From assembly GCF_051020985.1 (NCBI RefSeq), contig NW_027475150.1, forward strand, positions 1 to 64,000: 64,000 bases of DNA. The letters run 5' to 3'. A program made the translations under genes and the position numbers. Of the stretch, positions 11,163 to 24,029 are shown piece by piece; within the stretch, counting starts at the first letter, position 1, and every line of letters begins with the position of its first letter. This DNA is from Nomia melanderi (lineage: Eukaryota > Arthropoda > Insecta > Hymenoptera > Halictidae). The notes under the pieces were generated by a model. The model did no database searches. It was not told where the DNA came from and saw only the letters and a list, made by a program, of their open reading frames with translations.

Positions 11163-11637
11163 TAGGAGTCCCTGGCGGATGAATCTGTGCAGCGGGAACG
11201 ACCTCGGACCACCAGAGGCCGAGAAAACCACAGTCTCATGGTGCCGGACACTCTTGCTCAGGGGAAAATCCAATATATATCTGGTGATATCTCGGGTGCT
11301 ATTAGAGATAGCGCAATAAACCAAAGTGAATTATCTGCAGGAGGCCCTGGCGCATGAATCTGTGCAGCGGGAACGACCTAGGACCACCAGGTGCCGAGAA
11401 AACCACAGTCTCATGGGGCCGGAAACTCAGGGTCAGGGAAAAATCCAATATATATCTGGTGATATCTCGGGTGCTATTAGAGATAGCGCAATAAACCAAA
11501 GCGAATTATCTGCAGGAGGCCCTGGCGCACGAATCTGTGCGCGCGGGAACGACCTCGGACCACCAGGGGCCGAGAAAACCACAGACACATGGCGCCGGAC
11601 ACCCAAGGTCATGTAAATACCCAGGATGTATCTGATG

Positions 11638-13011
11638 ATATCTCGGGTGCTATTAGAGATAGCGCAATTAACCAAATTGAATTATCTCCAGGAGGCCCTG
11701 GCGCATGAATCTGTGCAGCGGGAACGACCTCGGACCACCAGGGGCCGAGAAAACCTCCGTCTCATGGGGCCGGACACTCAGGGTCAGTGAAAAATCCAAT
11801 ATATGTCTGGTGATATCTCGGGTGCTATTACAGATAGCGCAATAAATCAATGTGCATTGTCTGCAGGGTGCCCTGGCGCATGATTCTGTGCAGCGGGAAC
11901 AACCTGCGACCACCAGGGGCCGAGAAAACCACGGTCTCATGGGGCCGGACACTCAGGGTCAGGGAAAAATCCAATATATATCTGGTGATATCTCGGGTGC
12001 TATTACAGATAGCGCAATAAATCAATGTGCATTGTCTGCAGGAGTCCCCGGCGGATGAATCTGTGCAGCGGGAACGACCTCGGACCACCAGAGGCCGAGA
12101 AAACCACAGTCTCATGGGGTCGGACACTCTTGCTCAGGGGAAAATCCAATATATATCTGGTGATATCTCGGGTGCTATTAGAGATAGCGCAATAAACCAA
12201 AGTGAATTATCTGCAGGAGGCTCTGGCGCATGAATCTGTGCAGCGGGAACGACCTCGGGCCACCAGGGGCCGAGAAAACCACCGTCTCATGGGTCCGGAC
12301 ACTCAGGGTCAGGGAAAAATCCAATATATATCTGGTGATATCTCGGGTGTTATTAGAGATAGCGCAATAAACCGTAGTGAATTATCTGCAGGAAGCCCTG
12401 GCGCATGAATCTGTGCAGCGGGAACGATCTAGGACCACCAGGTGCAGAGAAAACCACCGTCTCATGGGGCCGGACACTCAGGGTCAGGGAAGAATCCAAT
12501 ATATATCTGGTGGTATCTCGGGTGCTATTAGAGATAGTGCAATAAATCAAAGTGCATTGTCTGTAGGAGGCCCAGGCGCATGAATCTGGCCAGCGGGAAC
12601 TACCTCGGACCACCAGGGGCCGAGAAAACCACCGTCTCATGGGGCCGGAAACTCAGGGTCAGGGAAAAATCCAATATATATCTGGTGATATCTCGGGTGC
12701 TATTAGAGATAGGGCAATAAACCAAAGTGAATTATCTGCAGGAGGCCCTGGCGCATGAATCTGTGCAGCGGCAACGACCTCGGACCACCAGGGGCCGAGA
12801 AAACCACCGTCTCATGGTGCCGGACACTCAGGGTCAGGGGAAAATCAAATATATATCTGGTGATATCTCGGCTGCTATTAGGGATAGCGCAATAAACCAA
12901 AGTGAATTATCTGCAGGAGGCCCTGGCGCATGAAACTGTGCAGCGGGAAGGACCTCGGACCACCAGGGGCCGAGAAAACCACCGTCTCATGGGGCCGGAC
13001 ACTCAGGGTCA
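11638..13011 (+). repeat. 1.37-kb block, right copy
   Basis: Partner of 8663-10036 with the same monomer order. It is slightly older than the 2276-bp and 4.4-kb duplications because several substitutions distinguish the copies. Part of this copy, about 12027-12257, was itself copied on to about 19376-19606. Confidence 0.82.
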
Positions 13012-13837
13012 GGGAAAAATCCAATATATATCTGGTGATATCTCGGGTGCTATTACAGATTGCGCAATAAACCAACGTGCATTGTCTGTAGGAGGCCCCG
13101 GCGCATGAATCTGTGCAGCGGGAACGACCTCGGACCACCAGGGGCCGAGAAAACCACAGTCTCATAGGGCCGGACACTCAGGGTCAGGGGAATATCCAAT
13201 ATATATCTGGTGATATCTCGGGTGCTATTAGAGATAGCGCAATAAACCAAATTGAATTATCTGCAGGAGGCCCTGGCGCATGCATCTGTGCAGCGAGAAC
13301 GACCTCGGACCACCAGGGGCCGAGAAAACCACCGTCTCATGGGGCCGGACACTCAGGGTCAGGGAAAAATCCAATATATATCTGGTGATATCTCGGGTGC
13401 TATTACAGATAGCGCAATAAATCAAAGAGCATTGTCTGTAGGAGGCCCTGGCGCATGAATCTGTGCAGCGGCAACGACCTCGGATCACCAGGGGCCGAGA
13501 AAACCACCGTCTCATGTTGCCGGACACTCAGGGTCAGGGAAATATCCAATATATGTCTGGTGATATCTCGGGTGCTATTACAGATAGCGCAATAAATCAA
13601 AGTGCATTGTCTGCAGGGAGCACTGGCGCATGATTCTGTGCAGCGGGAACGAGCTGCGACCACCAGGAGCCGAGAAAACCACGGTCACATGGGGCCGGAC
13701 ACTCAGGGTCAGGGAAAAATCCAATATATATCTGGTGATATCTCGGGTGCTATTACAGATAGCGCAATAAATCAAAGTGCATTGTCTGTAGGAGGCCCTG
13801 GCGCATGAATCTGGGCAGCGGGAACGACCTCGGACCA

Positions 13838-16800
13838 CGAGGGGCCGAGAAAACCATCGTCTCATGGGGCCGGACACTCTTGCTCAGGGGAAAATCCAAT
13901 ATATATCTGGTGATATCTCGGGTGCTATTAGAGATAGCGCAATAAACCAGAGTGAATTATCTGCAGGAGGCTCTGGCGCATGAATCTGTGCAGCGGGAAC
14001 GACCTCGGGCCACCAAGGGCCGAGAAAACCAACGACACATGGCGCCGGACACACAAGGTCATGTAAATACCCAGGATGTATCTGATGATATCTCGGGTGC
14101 TATTAGAGATAGCGCAATAAATCAAAGTGCATTGTCTGCAGGGAGCCCTGGCGCATGATTCTTTGCAGCGGGAACGACCTGCGACCACCAGGGGCCGAGA
14201 AAACCACTGTTTCATGGGGCCGGACACTCAGGGTCAGGGAAAAATCCAATATATATCTGGTGATATCTCGAGTGCTATTACAGATAGCGCAATAAATCAA
14301 TGTGCATTGTCTGTAGGAGTTCCCGGCGGATGAATCTGTGCAGCGGGAACGATCTCGGACCACCAGAGGCCGAGAAAACCACAGTCTCATGGGGCCGGAC
14401 ACTCTTGCTCAGGGGAAAATCCAATATATATCTGGTGATATCTCGGGTGCTATTAGAGATAGCGCAATAAACCAAAGTGAATTACCTGCAGGAGGCCCTG
14501 GCGCATGAATCTGTGCAGCGGGAACGACCTAGGACCACCAGGTGCCGAGAAAACCACAGTCTCATGGGGCCGGACACTCAGGGTCTGCGGAAAATTCTAT
14601 ATCTATCTGGTGATATCTCGGGTGCTATTAGAGATAGCGCAATAAACCAGAGTGAATTATCTGCAGGAGGCTCTGGCGCATGAATCTGTGCAGCGGGAAC
14701 GATCTCGGGCCACCAGGGGCCGAGAAAACCACCGTCTCATGGGGCCGGACACTCAGGGTCAGGGAAAAATCCAATATATATCTGGTGATATCTCGGGTGT
14801 TATTAGAGATAGCGCAATAAACCGTAGTGAATTATCTGCAGGATGCCCTGGCGCATGAATCTGTGCAGCGGGAACGATCTAGGACCACCAGGTGCCGAGA
14901 AAACCACCGTCTCATGGGGCCGGACACTCAGGGTCAGGGAAGAATCCAATATATATCTGGTGGTATCTCGGGTGCTATTAGAGATAGCGCAATAAATCAA
15001 AGTGCATTGTCTGTAGGAGGCCCAGGCGCATGAATCTGGCCAGCGGGAACGACCTCGGACCACCAGGGGCCGAGAAAACCACCGTCTCATGGGGCCGGAA
15101 ACTCAGGGTCAGGGAAAAATCCAATATATATCTGGTGATATCTCGGGTGCTATTAGAGATAGGGCAATAAACCAAAGTGGATTATCTGCAGGAGGCCCTG
15201 GCGCATGAATCTGTGCAGCGGGAACGACCTCGGACAACCAGGGGCCGAGAAAACCACCGACACATGGCGCCGGACACCCAAGGTCAATTCAAAATCCAGC
15301 ATATATCTGGTTATATCTCGGGTGCTATTAGAGATAGCGCAATAAACCAAAGTGCATTGTCTGTAGGAGGCCCTGACGCATGAATCTGTGCAGCGGGAAC
15401 GACCTCGGACCACCAGGGGCCGAGACAACCACCGTCTCGTGGGGCCGGACACTCAGGGTCGGGGGAAAATCCAATATATATCTGGTGATATCTCGGGTGC
15501 TATTAGAGATGGCGCGATAAATCAAAGTGCTTTGTCTGCGGGAGGACCTGGCGCATGAATCTCTGCAGCGGCAACGACCTCGGACCACCAGGGGCCGAGA
15601 AAACCACCGACACATGGGGCCGGACACTCAGGGTCATGTAAAAATCCAGCATATATCTGGTGATATCTCGGGTGCTATTAGAGATAGCGCAATAAACCAA
15701 ATTGAATTATCTGCAGGAGGCCCCGGCGCATGAATCTGTGCAGCGGGAACGACCTCGGACCACCAGGGGCCGAGAAAACCACCGACTCATGGGGCCGGAC
15801 ACTCAGGGTCAGGGGAAAATCCAATATATATCTGGTGATATCTCGGGTGCTATTAGAGATAGCGCAATAAATCAAAGTGCATTGTCTGCAGGAAGCCCTG
15901 ACGCATGAATCTGTGCAGCGGGAACGACCTCGGACCACCAGGGGCCGCGAAAACCACAGTCGCATGGGGCAGAGAACTCAGGGTCAGGCAAAAATCCAAT
16001 ATATATCTGGTGATGGTCTCGGGTGCTATTACAGATAGCGCAATAAACCAAAGTGCTTTGTCTGCGGGATGCCCTGGCGCATGAATCTGTGCAGCGGAAA
16101 AGACCTCGGACAACCAGGGGCCGAGAAAACCACCGACACATGGGGCCGGACACTCAGGGTCAGGGAAAAATCCAATATAAATCTGGTGATATCTCGGGTG
16201 CTATTAGATATAGCGCAATAAACCAAAGTGAATTATCTGCAGGAGGCCCTGGCGCATGCATCTGTGCAGCGGGAACGACCTCGGACCACCAGGGGCCGAG
16301 AAAACCACCGTCTTATGGTGCCGGACACTCAGGGTCAGGGAAAAATCCAATATATATCTGGTGATATCTCGGGTGCTATTAGAGAGAGCGCAATAATCCA
16401 AAGTGAATTATATGCAGGAGTCCCGGGCGCATGAATCTGGGCAGCGGGAACGACCTCGAACGACCAGGGGCCGAGAAAACCACCGTCTCATGGGGCCGGA
16501 CACTCAGGGTCAGGCGTAAATCCAATATACATCTAGTGATATCTCGGGTGCTATTAGAGATAGCGCAGTAAACCAAAGTGAATTATCTGCAGGAGGCCCT
16601 GGCGCATGCATCTGTGCAGCGGGAACCACCTCGGACCACCAGGGGCCGAGAAAACCACCGTCTCATGGGGCCGGACACTCAGGGTCAGGGAAAAATCCAA
16701 TATATATCTGGTGATATCGCGGGTGCTATTACAGATAGCGCAATAAATCAAAGTGCATTGTTTGCAGAAGGCCCTGGCGCATAAATCTCTGCAGCGGGAA

Positions 16801-18255
16801 CGTCCTCGGACCACCAGCGGCCGAGAAAACCACCATCTCATGGGGCCGGACACTCAGTGTCATGGAAAAATCAAATATATATCTGGTGATATCTCGGGTG
16901 CTATTAGAGATAGCGCAATAAACCAAAGAGAATTATCTGCAGGAGGCCCTGGCGCATGAATCTGTGCAGCGGGAACGACCTCGGACCGCCAGGGGCCGAG
17001 AAAACCACCGTCTCATGGGGCCGGACACTCAGGGTCAGCGGAAAATCCAATATATATCTGGTGATATCTCGGGTGCTATTAGAGATAACGCAATAAACCA
17101 AAGTGAATTATCTGCAGGTGGCCATGGCGCATGAATCTGTGCAGCGGGAAAGACCTCGGACCACCAGGGGCCGAGAAAAACACCGTATCATGGGGCCGGA
17201 CACTCAGGGTCAGGGGAAAATCCAATATATATCTGGTTATATCTCGGGTGCTATTAGAGATAGCGCAATAAACCAAAGTGAAATATCTGCTGGAGGCCAT
17301 GGCGCATGAATCTGTGCAGCGGGAACGACCTCGGACCACCAGGGGCCGAGAAAACCACCGTCTCATGGGGCCGAACACTCAGGGTCAGGGAAATATCCAA
17401 TATATATCTGGTGATATCTCGGGTGCTATTACAGATAGCGCAATAAATCAAAGTGCATTGTTTGTAGGAGGCCCTGGCGCATGAGTCTGTTCAGCGAGAA
17501 CGACCTCGGGCCACCAGGGGCCGAGAAAACCACAGTCTCATGGGGCCGGACACTCAGGGTCAGGGAAAAATCCAATATATATCTGGTGATGTCTCGGGTG
17601 CTATTAGAGATAGCGCAATAAACCAAAGTGCATTGTCTGTAGGAGGCCCTGGCGCATGAATCTGGCCAGCGGCAACGACCTCGGACCACCAGGGGCCGAG
17701 AAAATTACAGATTTTCGGTATCCGTCACCCAATGTCATGTAAAAATCCAGCATATATTTGGTGATATCTCGGGTTCTATTACAGATAGAGCGATAAATCA
17801 AAGTGCATTGTCTGCAGGAGGCCCTGGAGCATGAATCTGTGCAGCGGGAACGACCTCGGACCACCAGGGGCCGAGAAAACCACCGTCTCACGGGGCCGGA
17901 CACTCAGTGTCAGGGAAATATCGAATATATGTCTGGTGATATATCTGGTGCTATTACAAATAGTGCAATAAATTAAAGTGCATTGTTTGTAGGAGGCCCT
18001 GGCGCATGAGTCTGTTCAGCGGGAACGACCTCGGACCACCAGGGGCCGAGAAAACCACCGTCTCATGGGGCCGGACACTCAGGGACAGGAAAAATCCAAT
18101 ACATATCTGGTGATATCTCGGGTGCTATTACAGATAGCGCAATAAATCAAAGTGCATTGTTTGTAGGAGGCCCTGGCGCATGAGTCTGTTCAGCGGGAAC
18201 GACCTCGGACCACCAGGGGCCGAGACAACCACAGTCTCATGGGGCCGGACACTCA
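13838..18255 (+). repeat. 4.4-kb block, left copy (about 25 monomers)
   Basis: Matches 19612-24029 at offset 5774 bp (33 x 175 - 1). I saw only two differences, near 13952/19726 (AGAGTG versus AGACTG) and 14497/20271 (CCCTG versus CGCTG), so identity is about 99.9% or more by eye. Shared fingerprints are the 1-bp insertion near 16012 (GATGGTCTCGG), the 1-bp deletion near 18095 (GGGACAGGAAAAATCC) and a cassette-C monomer near 17704. Confidence 0.9.
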
Positions 18256-19387
18256 GGGTCAGGGGAAAATCCAATATATATCTGGTGATATCTCGGGTGC
18301 TATTACAGATAGCGCAATAAATCAAAGTGCATTGTCTGTAGGAGGCACTGGCGAATGAATCTGTGCAGCAGGAACGACCTCTGACCACCAGGGGCCGAGA
18401 AAACCACCGTCTCATGGGGCCGAACACTCAGGGTCGGGGAAAAATCCAATATATATCTGGTGATATGTCGGGTGCTATTAGAGATAGCGCAATAAACCAA
18501 AGTGCATTGTCTGCAGAGCCCTGACGCATGAATCTGTGCAGCGGGAACGACCTCGGACCACCAGGGGCCGCGAAAACCACAGTCGCATGGGGCCGAGAAC
18601 TCAGGGTCAGGGAAAAATCCAATATATATCTGGTGATAGTCTCGGGTGCTATTACAGATAGCGCAATAAATCAATGTGCATTGTCTGTAGGAGTCCCTGG
18701 CGGAGGAATCTGTGCAGCGGGAACGACCTCGGACCACCAGAGGCCGAGAAAACCACAGTCTCATGGGGCCAGACACTCTTGCTCAGGGGAAAATCCAATA
18801 TATATCTGGTGATATCTCGGGTGCTATTAGAGATAGCGCAATAAACCAAAGTGAATTGCCTGCAGGAGGCCCTGGCGTATGAATCTGTGCAGCGGGAACG
18901 ACCTCGGACCACCAGGGGTCGATAAAACCACCGACACATGGCGCCGGACACCCAAGGTCATGTAAATACCCAGGATGTATCTGATGATATCTCCGGTGCT
19001 ATTAGAGATAGCGCAATAAATCAAAGTGCATTGTCTGCAGGAAGCCCTGGCGCATGAATCTGTGCAGCGGGAACGACCTCGGACCACCAGGGGCCGCGAA
19101 AACCACAGTCTCATGGTGCCGGACACTCAGTGTCAGGGAAAAATCCAATATATGTCTGGTGATATCTCGGGTGCTATTACAGATAGCGCAATAAATCAAA
19201 GTGCATTGTCTGTAGGAGGCCCTGGCGCATGAATCTGGGCAGCGGGAACGACCTCGGTCCACGAGGGGCCGAGAAAACCATCGTCTCATGGGGCCGGACA
19301 CTCAGGGTCAGGGAAAAATCCAATATATATCTGGTGATATCTCGGGTGCTATTACAGATAGCGCAATAAATCAATGTGCATTGTCTG
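18235..19387 (+). repeat. Copy of 10010-11162
   Basis: Abuts the right end of the left 4.4-kb block and carries both indel fingerprints of its source (near 18515 and 18640). This is what a tandem duplication of 10010-18255 predicts for the start of its second unit. The match stops near 19387, where CTGCAGGAGTCCCC replaces CTGTAGGAGTCCCT. Confidence 0.85.
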
Positions 19388-19606
19388 CAGGAGTCCCCGG
19401 CGGATGAATCTGTGCAGCGGGAACGACCTCGGACCACCAGAGGCCGAGAAAACCACAGTCTCATGGGGTCGGACACTCTTGCTCAGGGGAAAATCCAATA
19501 TATATCTGGTGATATCTCGGGTGCTATTAGAGATAGCGCAATAAACCAAAGTGAATTATCTGCAGGAGGCTCTGGCGCATGAATCTGTGCAGCGGGAACG
19601 ACCTCG
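19376..19606 (+). repeat. Short patch matching 12027-12257
   Basis: This patch of a little over one monomer matches 12027-12257 at offset 7349 bp (42 x 175 - 1), including GAGTCCCCGGCGG, GGGGTCGGACACTC and TCGGGCCACC. It bridges the 8225-offset segment on its left and the 5774-offset segment on its right. The two offset drops, 876 bp (5 monomers + 1) and 1575 bp (9 monomers), are the sizes of two losses within the second 8.2-kb unit. Confidence 0.7.
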
Positions 19607-19611
19607 GGCCA

Positions 19612-22600
19612 CCAGGGGCCGAGAAAACCATCGTCTCATGGGGCCGGACACTCTTGCTCAGGGGAAAATCCAATATATATCTGGTGATATCTCGGGTGCT
19701 ATTAGAGATAGCGCAATAAACCAGACTGAATTATCTGCAGGAGGCTCTGGCGCATGAATCTGTGCAGCGGGAACGACCTCGGGCCACCAAGGGCCGAGAA
19801 AACCAACGACACATGGCGCCGGACACACAAGGTCATGTAAATACCCAGGATGTATCTGATGATATCTCGGGTGCTATTAGAGATAGCGCAATAAATCAAA
19901 GTGCATTGTCTGCAGGGAGCCCTGGCGCATGATTCTTTGCAGCGGGAACGACCTGCGACCACCAGGGGCCGAGAAAACCACTGTTTCATGGGGCCGGACA
20001 CTCAGGGTCAGGGAAAAATCCAATATATATCTGGTGATATCTCGAGTGCTATTACAGATAGCGCAATAAATCAATGTGCATTGTCTGTAGGAGTTCCCGG
20101 CGGATGAATCTGTGCAGCGGGAACGATCTCGGACCACCAGAGGCCGAGAAAACCACAGTCTCATGGGGCCGGACACTCTTGCTCAGGGGAAAATCCAATA
20201 TATATCTGGTGATATCTCGGGTGCTATTAGAGATAGCGCAATAAACCAAAGTGAATTACCTGCAGGAGGCGCTGGCGCATGAATCTGTGCAGCGGGAACG
20301 ACCTAGGACCACCAGGTGCCGAGAAAACCACAGTCTCATGGGGCCGGACACTCAGGGTCTGCGGAAAATTCTATATCTATCTGGTGATATCTCGGGTGCT
20401 ATTAGAGATAGCGCAATAAACCAGAGTGAATTATCTGCAGGAGGCTCTGGCGCATGAATCTGTGCAGCGGGAACGATCTCGGGCCACCAGGGGCCGAGAA
20501 AACCACCGTCTCATGGGGCCGGACACTCAGGGTCAGGGAAAAATCCAATATATATCTGGTGATATCTCGGGTGTTATTAGAGATAGCGCAATAAACCGTA
20601 GTGAATTATCTGCAGGATGCCCTGGCGCATGAATCTGTGCAGCGGGAACGATCTAGGACCACCAGGTGCCGAGAAAACCACCGTCTCATGGGGCCGGACA
20701 CTCAGGGTCAGGGAAGAATCCAATATATATCTGGTGGTATCTCGGGTGCTATTAGAGATAGCGCAATAAATCAAAGTGCATTGTCTGTAGGAGGCCCAGG
20801 CGCATGAATCTGGCCAGCGGGAACGACCTCGGACCACCAGGGGCCGAGAAAACCACCGTCTCATGGGGCCGGAAACTCAGGGTCAGGGAAAAATCCAATA
20901 TATATCTGGTGATATCTCGGGTGCTATTAGAGATAGGGCAATAAACCAAAGTGGATTATCTGCAGGAGGCCCTGGCGCATGAATCTGTGCAGCGGGAACG
21001 ACCTCGGACAACCAGGGGCCGAGAAAACCACCGACACATGGCGCCGGACACCCAAGGTCAATTCAAAATCCAGCATATATCTGGTTATATCTCGGGTGCT
21101 ATTAGAGATAGCGCAATAAACCAAAGTGCATTGTCTGTAGGAGGCCCTGACGCATGAATCTGTGCAGCGGGAACGACCTCGGACCACCAGGGGCCGAGAC
21201 AACCACCGTCTCGTGGGGCCGGACACTCAGGGTCGGGGGAAAATCCAATATATATCTGGTGATATCTCGGGTGCTATTAGAGATGGCGCGATAAATCAAA
21301 GTGCTTTGTCTGCGGGAGGACCTGGCGCATGAATCTCTGCAGCGGCAACGACCTCGGACCACCAGGGGCCGAGAAAACCACCGACACATGGGGCCGGACA
21401 CTCAGGGTCATGTAAAAATCCAGCATATATCTGGTGATATCTCGGGTGCTATTAGAGATAGCGCAATAAACCAAATTGAATTATCTGCAGGAGGCCCCGG
21501 CGCATGAATCTGTGCAGCGGGAACGACCTCGGACCACCAGGGGCCGAGAAAACCACCGACTCATGGGGCCGGACACTCAGGGTCAGGGGAAAATCCAATA
21601 TATATCTGGTGATATCTCGGGTGCTATTAGAGATAGCGCAATAAATCAAAGTGCATTGTCTGCAGGAAGCCCTGACGCATGAATCTGTGCAGCGGGAACG
21701 ACCTCGGACCACCAGGGGCCGCGAAAACCACAGTCGCATGGGGCAGAGAACTCAGGGTCAGGCAAAAATCCAATATATATCTGGTGATGGTCTCGGGTGC
21801 TATTACAGATAGCGCAATAAACCAAAGTGCTTTGTCTGCGGGATGCCCTGGCGCATGAATCTGTGCAGCGGAAAAGACCTCGGACAACCAGGGGCCGAGA
21901 AAACCACCGACACATGGGGCCGGACACTCAGGGTCAGGGAAAAATCCAATATAAATCTGGTGATATCTCGGGTGCTATTAGATATAGCGCAATAAACCAA
22001 AGTGAATTATCTGCAGGAGGCCCTGGCGCATGCATCTGTGCAGCGGGAACGACCTCGGACCACCAGGGGCCGAGAAAACCACCGTCTTATGGTGCCGGAC
22101 ACTCAGGGTCAGGGAAAAATCCAATATATATCTGGTGATATCTCGGGTGCTATTAGAGAGAGCGCAATAATCCAAAGTGAATTATATGCAGGAGTCCCGG
22201 GCGCATGAATCTGGGCAGCGGGAACGACCTCGAACGACCAGGGGCCGAGAAAACCACCGTCTCATGGGGCCGGACACTCAGGGTCAGGCGTAAATCCAAT
22301 ATACATCTAGTGATATCTCGGGTGCTATTAGAGATAGCGCAGTAAACCAAAGTGAATTATCTGCAGGAGGCCCTGGCGCATGCATCTGTGCAGCGGGAAC
22401 CACCTCGGACCACCAGGGGCCGAGAAAACCACCGTCTCATGGGGCCGGACACTCAGGGTCAGGGAAAAATCCAATATATATCTGGTGATATCGCGGGTGC
22501 TATTACAGATAGCGCAATAAATCAAAGTGCATTGTTTGCAGAAGGCCCTGGCGCATAAATCTCTGCAGCGGGAACGTCCTCGGACCACCAGCGGCCGAGA

Positions 22601-24029
22601 AAACCACCATCTCATGGGGCCGGACACTCAGTGTCATGGAAAAATCAAATATATATCTGGTGATATCTCGGGTGCTATTAGAGATAGCGCAATAAACCAA
22701 AGAGAATTATCTGCAGGAGGCCCTGGCGCATGAATCTGTGCAGCGGGAACGACCTCGGACCGCCAGGGGCCGAGAAAACCACCGTCTCATGGGGCCGGAC
22801 ACTCAGGGTCAGCGGAAAATCCAATATATATCTGGTGATATCTCGGGTGCTATTAGAGATAACGCAATAAACCAAAGTGAATTATCTGCAGGTGGCCATG
22901 GCGCATGAATCTGTGCAGCGGGAAAGACCTCGGACCACCAGGGGCCGAGAAAAACACCGTATCATGGGGCCGGACACTCAGGGTCAGGGGAAAATCCAAT
23001 ATATATCTGGTTATATCTCGGGTGCTATTAGAGATAGCGCAATAAACCAAAGTGAAATATCTGCTGGAGGCCATGGCGCATGAATCTGTGCAGCGGGAAC
23101 GACCTCGGACCACCAGGGGCCGAGAAAACCACCGTCTCATGGGGCCGAACACTCAGGGTCAGGGAAATATCCAATATATATCTGGTGATATCTCGGGTGC
23201 TATTACAGATAGCGCAATAAATCAAAGTGCATTGTTTGTAGGAGGCCCTGGCGCATGAGTCTGTTCAGCGAGAACGACCTCGGGCCACCAGGGGCCGAGA
23301 AAACCACAGTCTCATGGGGCCGGACACTCAGGGTCAGGGAAAAATCCAATATATATCTGGTGATGTCTCGGGTGCTATTAGAGATAGCGCAATAAACCAA
23401 AGTGCATTGTCTGTAGGAGGCCCTGGCGCATGAATCTGGCCAGCGGCAACGACCTCGGACCACCAGGGGCCGAGAAAATTACAGATTTTCGGTATCCGTC
23501 ACCCAATGTCATGTAAAAATCCAGCATATATTTGGTGATATCTCGGGTTCTATTACAGATAGAGCGATAAATCAAAGTGCATTGTCTGCAGGAGGCCCTG
23601 GAGCATGAATCTGTGCAGCGGGAACGACCTCGGACCACCAGGGGCCGAGAAAACCACCGTCTCACGGGGCCGGACACTCAGTGTCAGGGAAATATCGAAT
23701 ATATGTCTGGTGATATATCTGGTGCTATTACAAATAGTGCAATAAATTAAAGTGCATTGTTTGTAGGAGGCCCTGGCGCATGAGTCTGTTCAGCGGGAAC
23801 GACCTCGGACCACCAGGGGCCGAGAAAACCACCGTCTCATGGGGCCGGACACTCAGGGACAGGAAAAATCCAATACATATCTGGTGATATCTCGGGTGCT
23901 ATTACAGATAGCGCAATAAATCAAAGTGCATTGTTTGTAGGAGGCCCTGGCGCATGAGTCTGTTCAGCGGGAACGACCTCGGACCACCAGGGGCCGAGAC
24001 AACCACAGTCTCATGGGGCCGGACACTCA
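19612..24029 (+). repeat. 4.4-kb block, right copy
   Basis: Nearly identical partner of 13838-18255, with the same order of monomer variants and the same indels (near 21787 and 23862). The right limit is near 24029, where CACTCACGGTCAGGG replaces CACTCAGGGTCAGGGG. Such low divergence over 4.4 kb, in a family whose neighbouring monomers differ far more, marks this as one of the youngest events in the window. Confidence 0.9.

Noticed and set aside
17920..17995. Possible degraded element near 17.9 kb and its copy near 23.7 kb
   Set aside because: It is an ordinary monomer with clustered substitutions (GATATATCTGG, CAAATAGTGCAATAAATTAAAG), unchanged in length.
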